A stretch of 64,000 nucleotides of DNA from Microbispora sp. H11081 (GTDB lineage: Bacteria > Actinomycetota > Actinomycetes > Streptosporangiales > Streptosporangiaceae), in assembly GCF_012999535.1 (NCBI RefSeq), contig NZ_JABBWV010000005.1, positions 409,785 to 473,784 on the forward strand. The letters are read 5' to 3'. The first letter of the stretch is position 1. Each line of letters opens with the position of its first letter. The notes beneath the pieces are model-generated. The model made no database searches. It saw nothing but the letters and a program-made list of their open reading frames with translations, and was not told the origin of the DNA. Made by a program: the position numbers and the translations under genes. This document shows positions 34,456 to 42,201 of the stretch, in pieces.

Positions 34456-35184
34456 TTACTCGGTCAGTCTCCCATCCACCATCGACAGCACGCGATCACA
34501 GTGGCCGAGAACGTCGTGGTCGTGGGTGACCATGACCGTCGCGACGGCGGACTCGTGCGTCTCGTGCGCGAGCAACGTGACGATGTCGTCGCTGCGGGCG
34601 CGGTCGAGGGCGGCGGTCGGCTCGTCCACCAGCAGCACGGCCGGACGGGTGACGAGGGCGCGGGCGATGCCGACGCGCTGTCGCTCGCCGCCGGACAGCT
34701 GGTGGGGGCGGTGCCCCGCGCGGTGCCCCATGCCCACCCGTTCGAGCAGCTTCCGCGGGTCGTGGCCGTCACCAGGGCGCTTGCCCGCCACGTCGAGCGC
34801 GAAGCGGAGCTGGTCGAGCGAGGTGAGGGCGGGGATGAGGTTGCCGGACTGGAAGACGAACCCGATCCGTTCGCGGCGGTGGCGCGCCTTCTCACGAGGG
34901 CTCGCCGCGGAGATGTCGACGCCGTCGAGCAGGACCCGCCCGGAGTCGGGCGTGGTGAGCGCGCCCGCGACGGCGAGCAGGCTCGACTTGCCCGAGCCGG
35001 AGGGCCCGACGATGGCCACGAACTCGCCCGGCGCCACGTCGAGGTGCACGTCGTCTAGCGCGGTGACCGTGGCGTCGCCGTCGCCGAGGGTCAGCGTGAC
35101 GCCCTCCACCAGCAGGCCGCCGCGTTCCTTGGCGTCGGCCCGGCGGGCGACAGGACGGGGGGAGGTGGAGCTGCCGGTGGTCAT
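34456..35184 (-). CDS. ABC transporter ATP-binding protein (MacB/LolD-like)
   Basis: The 242-residue ATPase has Walker A GPSGSGKSS, Q-loop FQSGNLIPALT, signature LSGGERQRVGIARAL, Walker B VLLVDEPTAALD and the H-loop VTHD. The sequence is of the MacB/LolD type that pairs with FtsX-like permeases and drives mechanotransmission or export without a transport channel. The ATG overlaps the permease stop by four bases. The TetR gene follows closely. Confidence 0.92.
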   Translation of the reverse strand: MTTGSSTSPRPVARRADAKERGGLLVEGVTLTLGDGDATVTALDDVHLDVAPGEFVAIVGPSGSGKSSLLAVAGALTTPDSGRVLLDGVDISAASPREKARHRRERIGFVFQSGNLIPALTSLDQLRFALDVAGKRPGDGHDPRKLLERVGMGHRAGHRPHQLSGGERQRVGIARALVTRPAVLLVDEPTAALDRARSDDIVTLLAHETHESAVATVMVTHDHDVLGHCDRVLSMVDGRLTE

Positions 35185-36323
35185 CGTTGCCCTCCCAGGG
35201 CTGCGAGCGGGTCGACGCGTACGATGCGGCCCACGGCCGCGGCGGCGCCGGCGAGGCCGAGGCCGACGAGAAGCAGGGCGGCGAAGACGAGCGGGGCCAC
35301 CTCCAGCGCGAACGGCATGGGGGTCGTGGTGAGCAGCGTGCCGCCCCCCAGCCCCAGCAGGAAGCCCACGGCCGTGGAGACGGTCAGGATGACGGTCGCC
35401 TGGATCATCGTGTCCCGCATGAGATAGCCGGTGGAGGCGCCCATGGCCCGGATGACGGCGAGTTCGTGCTTGCGCTGGATCGTCCACACCGTGAAGAACG
35501 TCCCGACGACGAGCGCGGAGATGGCGTACAGGAAGACCTGGATCAGCATGAGCGTGGAGGTCTCGGCGGAGTAGCCGGGAGAGGCGCTGAAGGAGTCCTC
35601 CAGCGTCATGCTCGTGGTGCCCGCCGCGGCGTCGCCGCCGGACAGGTCGATCCGGTCGCCGTCCTTGGCGCGCAGGGCGATGGCCGTGGCCTCCTCGTAC
35701 GCGCCGTCACGCACCTCGTCCCCCGGCCCGGCGCCCGCGTGCACCTGCTGCCAGGTGCGCAACGGCAGGTACGCGACGTCGACGTGGCCGAAGGTGCGCT
35801 GGTCGCCCGTGGTGCCGACGACCTTGAACCGGGTGCCCAGGCGGTCGACGACGATGGTGTCACCGATGCTCACGCCCCCGTCGAGGACGGTCTGGCTGAC
35901 CACGAGCCCGTCGGGGTCGCCGAGTCTCGCGCCGTCGGAGACGGCGGGGGCGAGGAAGGAGCCGGGCTCGACGCCGAACAGGGCCAGGTCGATCGGCACC
36001 TGGGTGCCGGCGGAGGTCGTGGCCTTGGCGTTGATCAGCATGTTGCCGAACGGCGCGGCGTCGCCGACGTCCTGCCGTTCCTTCCACGCCTCGGCCTGAT
36101 CGACGTTGACGGTGCTGCGGGAGAAGGCGGAGTCGGTCTTGGTGCCCTCGGCGAAGGCGAACGCGGTGACGGGCAACCGCTGCAGCCCCGAGACGCCGTC
36201 GTTGACAAGCCCGGTGGACAGGCCCGACAGCAGCACGACGAGGATCGCGATGAGGGCGACGACTCCACCCATCAGGCCGAAGCGTGCGCGGGCGAAGACC
36301 AGCTCGCGCCAGGCCAGGAACAT
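35181..36323 (-). CDS. ABC transporter permease, FtsX/MacB-like
   Basis: The 380-residue protein has one N-terminal helix (LMGGVVALIAILVVLLSGLSTGLV), a large extracellular domain of about 210 residues (MacB-PCD-like) and three C-terminal helices within the FtsX domain (ALVVGTFFTVWTIQRKHELAVIRAMGAS is the conserved loop). It probably exports or extracts a lipid or peptide with the adjoining ATPase. AAGGAG precedes the ATG; a longer in-frame start at 36386 is unlikely because it would cover the promoter and operator. Confidence 0.9.
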   Translation of the reverse strand: MFLAWRELVFARARFGLMGGVVALIAILVVLLSGLSTGLVNDGVSGLQRLPVTAFAFAEGTKTDSAFSRSTVNVDQAEAWKERQDVGDAAPFGNMLINAKATTSAGTQVPIDLALFGVEPGSFLAPAVSDGARLGDPDGLVVSQTVLDGGVSIGDTIVVDRLGTRFKVVGTTGDQRTFGHVDVAYLPLRTWQQVHAGAGPGDEVRDGAYEEATAIALRAKDGDRIDLSGGDAAAGTTSMTLEDSFSASPGYSAETSTLMLIQVFLYAISALVVGTFFTVWTIQRKHELAVIRAMGASTGYLMRDTMIQATVILTVSTAVGFLLGLGGGTLLTTTPMPFALEVAPLVFAALLLVGLGLAGAAAAVGRIVRVDPLAALGGQR

Positions 36324-36375
36324 GGCACTCCTTGCGGAAGGGTTCGGGAGACGAGGAGCGCCTTGCCGACGCACC

Positions 36376-36392
36376 GTTGGTAACATACCAAC
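36376..36392. promoter_or_regulatory. Inverted-repeat operator upstream of the ABC-TetR operon
   Basis: GTTGGTA-ACA-TACCAAC is a perfect 7-base inverted repeat with a 3-base centre, 53 bases before the permease start. Size and shape match TetR-type operators. The TetR gene at the end of the operon is the likely binder. Confidence 0.65.
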
Positions 36393-36536
36393 ACTGCGTT
36401 GGGAACTTGTCTTCGCCGTACTTCGTGGAGAGTGCTGGGATGGTCATGGCCAGGGCCGACGCCCGGACGCCGCCGCGGAGCAGCGCCGGAGCCCGAGGTC
36501 GCAGGCCACTCCCCGGATGGAATCTCGCGGGGACGA

Positions 36537-37097
36537 CTAGAGGGCGCCTTCCAGGCGGAGCAGGTGCTCCTTGGCCGCCTGGCCTCCCGCGTACCCGCCG
36601 AGCGAGCCCGGCCCCTCCACGGCCCGGTGGCACGGCAGGAGCAGACAGACCGGGTTGCCGCTCAGCGCGTTGGCCACCGCGCGGGGCGCCTGCGGCCGTC
36701 CGATCCGCTCGGCGATCTCCTGGTAGGTGGTGACGCCGCCGTACGGCACGGCCGGCATGAGGTGGATCACCGTACGGCTGAAGCCGGTGACCAGACGCGG
36801 GTCCACGGAGAGGGAGAAGGTGCGCAGCCTGCCCGTGAAGTAGGCGTCCAACTCCCTGCGCAGGGGATCGGTACGGCGCGGGTCGGGCCCGATGAACGAG
36901 CCGACGGCCTGGGAGATCCGGGCGAAGACCTTGTGCTCGTCGTCGTAGGTGCAGGCCAGCACGCCGCGCGCGGTCACCGCGAGGACGAGGCGGCCCACCG
37001 GCGTGTCGGTGGTGCCGAAGGCGACCTCGGGCGGGGCCACGCCGACGTAGCCCGGCGAGGTCACGCGGAGCAGGGCTTCGAGGTCCTCGGTGGACAT
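36537..37097 (-). CDS. ogt: Methylated-DNA-protein-cysteine methyltransferase (Ogt-like)
   Basis: The 186-residue protein carries the acceptor motif LLPCHRAV with Cys156, the helix-turn-helix around GGVTTYQEIAERIGRPQAPRAVANAL and the Asn-hinge SGNPVCL. It repairs O6-methylguanine by suicidal transfer of the methyl group to its cysteine. The N-terminal part (about 80 residues) follows the Ogt pattern. It lies alone, behind the ABC operon's promoter region and divergent from a histidine kinase gene. Confidence 0.93.
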   Translation of the reverse strand: MSTEDLEALLRVTSPGYVGVAPPEVAFGTTDTPVGRLVLAVTARGVLACTYDDEHKVFARISQAVGSFIGPDPRRTDPLRRELDAYFTGRLRTFSLSVDPRLVTGFSRTVIHLMPAVPYGGVTTYQEIAERIGRPQAPRAVANALSGNPVCLLLPCHRAVEGPGSLGGYAGGQAAKEHLLRLEGAL

Positions 37098-37201
37098 GGG
37101 CGCCCCACTTTCTCTTCACTGCGTGCAGGCAGCGTATCGGAGCGGTCGCGAGGTGCTGGAAAAGCCCAAGATCAAAAGGTGAAAGAAGGCACGATGGGGA
37201 C

Positions 37202-39358
37202 GTGGGTGACAGCAGCGTGGACGGCCGGACGGCGGACATCGCGCCCGCGGTCGCAAAGGCGGTGGACCCGCTCGTGGGCAGGTTCGGCGTCGAACCCGGT
37301 GGAGCCGCAGGGTTGCACGGGAACGCCGCCGTGCCGGTGAACGGGACTCCTGCCGGACCCTTCGGCGACGCGGCCTTCGGTGTGGTCTCCGACGAGGCGG
37401 GCTCGGTTGGCACGGGCTCGGTTGGTGCGGCCTCGGGTGGCGCCGTCTCGGGTGGCGCGGTCTCGGGCGGCGCCGTCTTCGGCGGTGTCGAGGAGGGCCT
37501 CGCGCGAGCGGTCCTGGCCGGCTCCCCCGACGCGATCGTCGCGCTCGACCGCGACCTCGCCGTGCTGAGCTGGAACCCGGCGGCCGAGCGGCTCTTCGGC
37601 TGGCCCGCCGCCGACCTGCTCGGCATGCGGGCGCCGATCGTGCCCGACGAGCTGATGGCCGAGCACAACGCCGTGCTCGAACGCGTACGCGCGGGCGGCC
37701 GGGTGTCGCTGACCACCAAGCGCCTCCACCGCGACGGGCGGCTGCTGGACCTGCGGGTGGACACGAGCGCGCTGTGCTCGCCGGGCGGCGCCCTGCTCGG
37801 GTACGTGAACGTCTACCACGCCGCCGAGGACGACGACGCCGCGCACGGCAGGATGGTGCGCCGCGCCCGGCTGGTGCGGCGGCTGACCGACGTGGTCGGC
37901 GACATCAACGCCGAGCTCGACCTGCCCGTGGTGCTCGACCGGATCGCCGAGAGCCTGACCGAGCTGACCGGGGCCGACGCCGGCGGTTTCGTGTCCATCG
38001 AGGGGGAGCGGCTGCGCCTGGTCGGCGTCCACCACCTGCCAGAGACGCTCCGCGGGGCGACCGCCGACCTGCACACGAGCCTGGTCGCCAAGCTGCTGCG
38101 CACCGGCAAGACCGTGCTGCTGGAGACCGGCCCAGAGGGCTTCCCCGACCTGATCTGGGCGCGCGTGCCCGGCCTGCACACGATCGCCGTCGGCATCGCC
38201 GTCGTCGGCGGGCGTCCCTATGGAGCGCTCTACGCGTTGTTCGCCCGGCGCAAGGCGAGCCATCTGGAGCTCGAACTGCTCGAACTGCTCGCCGGGCACG
38301 CCGGCATCGCGGTCGCCAACGCGATGGCGTACCAGGACGCGGTGCGGCAGCGCGCCCACGAGCGGGCGGTCTTCGACGCCAGCGCCGACGGCATCGCGGT
38401 GCTGGACGGCGCCGGGGCGGTCGTGCGATGGAATCCCGCCGCGGCCGAGCTGACCGGCCATCCGGCGGACCAGGTGATCGGGGGGCCGCCGCCCTTCCCG
38501 CTGCCGGCGCCGGGGGAGAAGCTCACCTTCCAGCTCCCGTCCGGGCGGTGGCTCGACGTGCTGTGCGCGGAGATCCGGGAGACGGGGGAGACCGTCGTCG
38601 ACTTCCGCGACGTGACCAGGGCCAAGGAACTGGAGGAGGCCAAGGACCTGTTCCTCGCCACCACCAGCCACGAGCTGCGTACGCCGATCACGATCGTGCA
38701 CGGCTTCGCCAGCACGCTCGACTCCCGCTGGGACGACCTGGCGGACGCGGAGCGGAGATCGGCGGTCCACACGATCGCCGAACGCGCCCGCTCGCTCGGG
38801 CAGCTCATGGACCACCTCCTGCTCGGCGCGCGGGCGGGCGCGGAGGAGCTGAAGGTCCGGGTCGAGCCTTTCGACCTGGCCAGCCAGGTGGAGATCGCGA
38901 CGCTCGGACTGCCGGTCCTGTCGGACCGGCACCGGTTCGAGGTGGACATCCCGCCCGATCTCCCCCTCGTGTACGGGGACGCGCTGGCCACGGACATCCT
39001 CCTGGCCCAGTTGCTGGAGAACGCCTTCAAGTACTCCCCCGACGGCGGACTGATCCGGGTCGAGGCGTGGCCGGAGGGCGACCAGGTCGTGCTGGTGGTG
39101 GACGACGAGGGAGTGGGTATCGCGCCGGGCGACCGGGAGCGGATCTTCGAGCGGTTCGTCCAGGCCGACAGCGGCAACCGGCGCAGGTTCGGCGGGGTCG
39201 GGCTCGGGCTCTACATCGTGCGCAACCTCGCGCGGGCCCAGGGCGGTGACGTCGCCGCTTTGCCCCGATCCGGCGGGGGCACCAGGATGAGACTGGTGCT
39301 GAACTCGGCGGAATCTTCATCCCGGTGCGAGGAATCGGAGCGTGGCGTCACCACTTAA
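37202..39358 (+). CDS. Soluble hybrid sensor histidine kinase (PAS-GAF-PAS-HisKA-HATPase)
   Basis: The 718-residue kinase has no membrane segment. Order: a low-complexity Gly/Ser/Val head with 5-residue repeats (about 65-100), PAS (about 102-215), GAF (about 230-390), PAS (about 395-470), HisKA with TTSHELRTP (His near residue 489) and HATPase with NAFKYSP, DDEGVGI and GVGLGLYIVRN (about 590-705). It probably senses a cytoplasmic signal or redox ligand. No response-regulator gene adjoins. GGGGA lies just before the GTG start. Confidence 0.9.
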   Translation: MGDSSVDGRTADIAPAVAKAVDPLVGRFGVEPGGAAGLHGNAAVPVNGTPAGPFGDAAFGVVSDEAGSVGTGSVGAASGGAVSGGAVSGGAVFGGVEEGLARAVLAGSPDAIVALDRDLAVLSWNPAAERLFGWPAADLLGMRAPIVPDELMAEHNAVLERVRAGGRVSLTTKRLHRDGRLLDLRVDTSALCSPGGALLGYVNVYHAAEDDDAAHGRMVRRARLVRRLTDVVGDINAELDLPVVLDRIAESLTELTGADAGGFVSIEGERLRLVGVHHLPETLRGATADLHTSLVAKLLRTGKTVLLETGPEGFPDLIWARVPGLHTIAVGIAVVGGRPYGALYALFARRKASHLELELLELLAGHAGIAVANAMAYQDAVRQRAHERAVFDASADGIAVLDGAGAVVRWNPAAAELTGHPADQVIGGPPPFPLPAPGEKLTFQLPSGRWLDVLCAEIRETGETVVDFRDVTRAKELEEAKDLFLATTSHELRTPITIVHGFASTLDSRWDDLADAERRSAVHTIAERARSLGQLMDHLLLGARAGAEELKVRVEPFDLASQVEIATLGLPVLSDRHRFEVDIPPDLPLVYGDALATDILLAQLLENAFKYSPDGGLIRVEAWPEGDQVVLVVDDEGVGIAPGDRERIFERFVQADSGNRRRFGGVGLGLYIVRNLARAQGGDVAALPRSGGGTRMRLVLNSAESSSRCEESERGVTT

Positions 39359-39477
39359 GCACTGAACTATTGTCCAATGTGCACAAGCTGTGATGTGGGG
39401 CACGGTTTCCCGGCCGAGCAAGCGGGGCATTTCGGTCGTAGTTGCTCGTGCAGCGGGAAACGGGGGGTACGGGGGAG

Positions 39478-39930
39478 GTGAGTGCGTCGAGCGTCGTGAT
39501 GCTGCCCTACGCACCGTCGAGCGTCGCCGTCGCACGTCAGCGTCTCAGTGCCGAACTCTCGACCGCGGGCCTGCTCGCGTCCGCCGTCGACGACGTCGTC
39601 CTGATCATGAGCGAACTGCTGAGCAACGCGCTGCGTCACGCCCATCCTCTCCCGTGCGGCCGGCTCAAGGTGACCTGGAACTGCTCCGATGAGCAGGTGG
39701 AGGTGGCCGTCAGCGACGGCGGCGCGTGCACGGAACCCCGTGCGGGCCGCCCGACGCTGTCGTCGCTCGGTGGTCGCGGGCTCGGCATCGTGGAATACCT
39801 GGCCGAGCGCTGGGGGGTCAGGCACGAGGAGGAGGCGACGACCGTCTGGGCCGTCATCCCCGCCTCATCGCCCGACCGAAACGAGGACACCGAGCTGTCC
39901 GAAATCCCGGTGCTGCGCGAGGTCGGCTGA
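39478..39930 (+). CDS. RsbW-like ATP-binding anti-sigma kinase
   Basis: The product (about 150 residues) is a single GHKL ATPase domain: MSELLSNALRHAHP (N box), VAVSDGGA (G1) and GGRGLGIVEYLAERWGVR (G2). This is the serine-kinase/anti-sigma type that phosphorylates STAS antagonists. It could partner either STAS protein in this window, but no sigma gene adjoins. The start is uncertain: GTG here, GTG at 39496 or ATG at 39499, and an upstream TTG/GTG pair are in frame. GGGGGG lies ten bases before the chosen GTG. Confidence 0.82.
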   Translation: MSASSVVMLPYAPSSVAVARQRLSAELSTAGLLASAVDDVVLIMSELLSNALRHAHPLPCGRLKVTWNCSDEQVEVAVSDGGACTEPRAGRPTLSSLGGRGLGIVEYLAERWGVRHEEEATTVWAVIPASSPDRNEDTELSEIPVLREVG

Positions 39931-39960
39931 CCCGCGCTCCCGCCTCCCGCTCACTCTTCG

Positions 39961-40050
39961 CGCGCTCACGCTTGGCGCGCTCACGCTTGGCGCGCTCACG
40001 CTTGGCGCGCTCACGCTTGGCACGCTCACGCTTGGCACGCTCACGCCCGC
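39961..40050. repeat. Tandem 15-base repeat array
   Basis: Four exact copies of CGCGCTCACGCTTGG are followed by one copy with a G-to-A change and one degenerate copy. The unit length is a multiple of three, so it keeps frames open (Ala-Lys-Arg-Glu-Arg on the minus strand), but it lies after the stop codons of both neighbours. It sits between converging genes. Confidence 0.9.
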
Positions 40051-40109
40051 TCTTGTCGCGCCCGCCCTTGGCGCTCACGCTGCGCGCGTGACCGGCGCAT
40101 CCCGGGGGA

Positions 40110-40772
40110 TCATGCCGGGCGCGGATAGAGCACGGCACGCTCGGCCGTCGTCCAGGCGCTGCTCACCAGCAGGTAGACGCCCGCGGCGAGCGGGAGGAAG
40201 GCCGCGGCGATCACGGTCCAGAACGGCATCAGGACCTGGAGGCGCCGCATCGGAGCCGTGGGCTCGACCCTGCGGGCGGCGATCACGGCCACGGCGACGA
40301 GCAACGCGAGCAGCCCCGCGAACACCGCGACCGGCGGGCTGACCAGGCCCGCCCCGGCGACCGCGGCCGCGAGGTGCTCCCCCAGCGGCACGCCGAGCAC
40401 GCTCTGCGCCAGCAGCAGGTTCGGGTGCCCCGCGATCACGGCGGCCGTGAACAGCCGATAGGTCACCATGAAGAACGGTGACTGCGCGAACGCCGGAAGG
40501 TAACCGGTGAACTGGCCGACGCCCTCCTTGGCGTACACCGCGTTCACCTCGCGCAGGAGTCGCTGCGGGTCGTTCTTCCACCGCGTGCGGAGCCTGTCCA
40601 CCTGCGGAGCGAGCCGCGTCCTGATCCGCTGGGCACGGGCGACGCGGATGCTCAGCGGCAGCAGCGACAGCCGTACGGCGAGGGTGACGAGGACGATCGC
40701 GAGTCCGCCGCCGGTGATCTGGCTTAGCGCCTCGATGAGCCGATAGGCGGGGTCGAGCACGAAGTCGAACAT
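40110..40772 (-). CDS. YidC/Oxa1 family membrane insertase (paralogue)
   Basis: The 220-residue protein has five membrane segments and the family pattern IVLVTLAVRLSLLPLSIRVARAQRIRTRLAPQVDRLRTRW, then a KEGVGQFTGYLPAFAQSPFFMVTYRLF helix. The conserved hydrophilic-groove Arg is present in the first segment (VRLSLLPL). It is shorter than the main YidC encoded by the rnpA-yidC locus and is probably a specialised second insertase. It is preceded on the same strand by two small membrane-protein genes that may be its clients or partners. Confidence 0.88.
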   Translation of the reverse strand: MFDFVLDPAYRLIEALSQITGGGLAIVLVTLAVRLSLLPLSIRVARAQRIRTRLAPQVDRLRTRWKNDPQRLLREVNAVYAKEGVGQFTGYLPAFAQSPFFMVTYRLFTAAVIAGHPNLLLAQSVLGVPLGEHLAAAVAGAGLVSPPVAVFAGLLALLVAVAVIAARRVEPTAPMRRLQVLMPFWTVIAAAFLPLAAGVYLLVSSAWTTAERAVLYPRPA

Positions 40773-40846
40773 GGGAAGCCTTTCGTCTGTGGCCTTCTGC
40801 CGATGGATGAGGGCATGACGAAAGCGCTCGTGACCGGATGGGCTGG

Positions 40847-41128
40847 TCAGACGAGCGCGGGACTTCCTGATGGAGCGCGGGGACGTGGACGGCCTGGCGC
40901 GCCGGGATCGCGCAGCCTGACCATCGCCGTCTCACCGTTGTACGACGGCCTGCCCGGCCCCTGACGCAGGACGGGGAGGCCGGCCAGCCGGCAGAGCATC
41001 CAGGCGAACACGAGGACGGCCACGCCGGCCAGGCCGGCCGCGGTCAGCACGCCTGGGCCCGAAGACCCGGCGGTGACCTCGGCCAGCAGCCAGAGGAGCG
41101 ATCCGACGGCGGCCTGGAGAGCGTTCAC
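40847..41128 (-). CDS. DUF6412-like small membrane protein
   Basis: The 93-residue protein has two hydrophobic segments (ALQAAVGSLLWLLAEVTA and VLTAAGLAGVAVLVFAWMLCRLA) and a basic, Pro-rich tail. Proteins named DUF6412 with this layout lie next to short YidC genes in actinomycetes. Function is unknown. The GTG start lies two bases after the stop of the preceding small membrane gene, so translation is coupled. Confidence 0.7.
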   Translation of the reverse strand: MNALQAAVGSLLWLLAEVTAGSSGPGVLTAAGLAGVAVLVFAWMLCRLAGLPVLRQGPGRPSYNGETAMVRLRDPGAPGRPRPRAPSGSPALV

Positions 41129-41129
41129 G

Positions 41130-41297
41130 TCAGCGGGACAGCTTCCCGACGACGGTGATCGCGACCACGGCCACGAGGGCGATGACGCCGATGATCAGCA
41201 GGAACTTGAGCGTCGCGAACAGAGCGGGAATCACGAATCCGAACACCAGCCAGAGGGCCAGGAGGATTCCCACCACGGTCAGCACGGTACGGGCCAT
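41130..41297 (-). CDS. 55-residue hydrophobic membrane protein
   Basis: The frame from ATG to TGA encodes MARTVLTVVGILLALWLVFG and then FVIPALFATLKFLLIIGVIALVAVVAITVVGKLSR, written here in two parts. It is nearly all hydrophobic, with two membrane helices and a Lys/Arg end. It is not recognised by name. It is the first gene of a three-gene unit with the DUF6412-like and YidC genes. Its compact hydrophobic composition and coupling to the next start make it a real gene and not a chance frame. Confidence 0.7.
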   Translation of the reverse strand: MARTVLTVVGILLALWLVFGFVIPALFATLKFLLIIGVIALVAVVAITVVGKLSR

Positions 41298-41487
41298 AGC
41301 CCAAAGGTACGCGGCGGCCCCGACAACCGCGAGCTTGATCGAGAATCGGTCCCCATACCCGCGATGTATGAGGTTTCACGTGAATCAACGCGTTCGGCAA
41401 ACAATCGATCAACGGACGGTCACCGATCTTGGGCCGGTTCTCCTGGGACGGTGACGATGCCCGGCCCGGCGGACTTACCGTGAGGGC

Positions 41488-42201
41488 GTGCCCTCCTCGA
41501 GAACTCCCCAGAAGGCCACCCGCGTCATGGTGGTGGACGACGACCCGACCGTCGCCGAAGTGGTGGCCCGCTACCTGGAACGCGACGGGCACGAGGTCGA
41601 GTGTGTGGGCGACGGCGCCGAGGCGCTGCGCCGGGCCCTGGCCGATCCGCCCGACCTGATGGTGCTCGACCTGATGCTGCCCAAGCTCGACGGCCTGCAG
41701 GTCTGCCGGAAGCTGCGGGAGCGCCGTCCCGTCCCGGTGATCATGCTGACCGCCCTCGGTGAGGAGATGGACCGGGTGGTCGGCCTGGAGACCGGCGCGG
41801 ACGACTACGTGACCAAGCCGTTCAGCCCGCGCGAGCTGGCCCTGCGCGTACGGTCAGTGCTGCGGCGGGCCAGGGGCGCGCTGGTGCCCACCGGCACCGG
41901 CGTCCTGCGCGACGGCGACCTGGTGGTCGACGTCGGCGCGCACGAGGTGCGCCTCGGCGGAAAGGAGATCACCCTGACCGTCCGCGAGTTCGACCTGCTC
42001 GTCTACCTGCTGCGCAACCCCCGTCAGGCGTTCAGCCGCGCGGCCCTGCTCGACCAGGTCTGGGGCTGGTCGTTCGGCGACTCCTCCACCGTGACGGTCC
42101 ACGTGCGCAGGCTGCGGGAGAAGATCGAGGACGATCCGACCGACCCGCGCCGCATCGTGACGGTCTGGGGCGTCGGCTACCGCTACGAGCCGCTGCCATG
42201 A
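41488..42201 (+). CDS. OmpR/PhoB family response regulator
   Basis: The 237-residue protein has a receiver domain (about residues 12-125) with DDD at 17-19, phospho-acceptor Asp61 in VLDLMLP and Lys in YVTKPFSP. A winged-helix DNA-binding domain follows (about 145-235; LTVREFDLLVYLLRNPRQAFSR, VTVHVRRLREKIEDDP). It is the partner of the kinase gene overlapping its stop by four bases. GTG is preceded by GAGGGC. The target genes are unknown. Confidence 0.93.
   Translation: MPSSRTPQKATRVMVVDDDPTVAEVVARYLERDGHEVECVGDGAEALRRALADPPDLMVLDLMLPKLDGLQVCRKLRERRPVPVIMLTALGEEMDRVVGLETGADDYVTKPFSPRELALRVRSVLRRARGALVPTGTGVLRDGDLVVDVGAHEVRLGGKEITLTVREFDLLVYLLRNPRQAFSRAALLDQVWGWSFGDSSTVTVHVRRLREKIEDDPTDPRRIVTVWGVGYRYEPLP

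Noticed and set aside
39961..40050. CRISPR or a coding Ala-Lys-Arg-Glu-Arg repeat protein
   Set aside because: The units are contiguous with no spacers, and the frame across them has no credible start, ribosome site or protein similarity.
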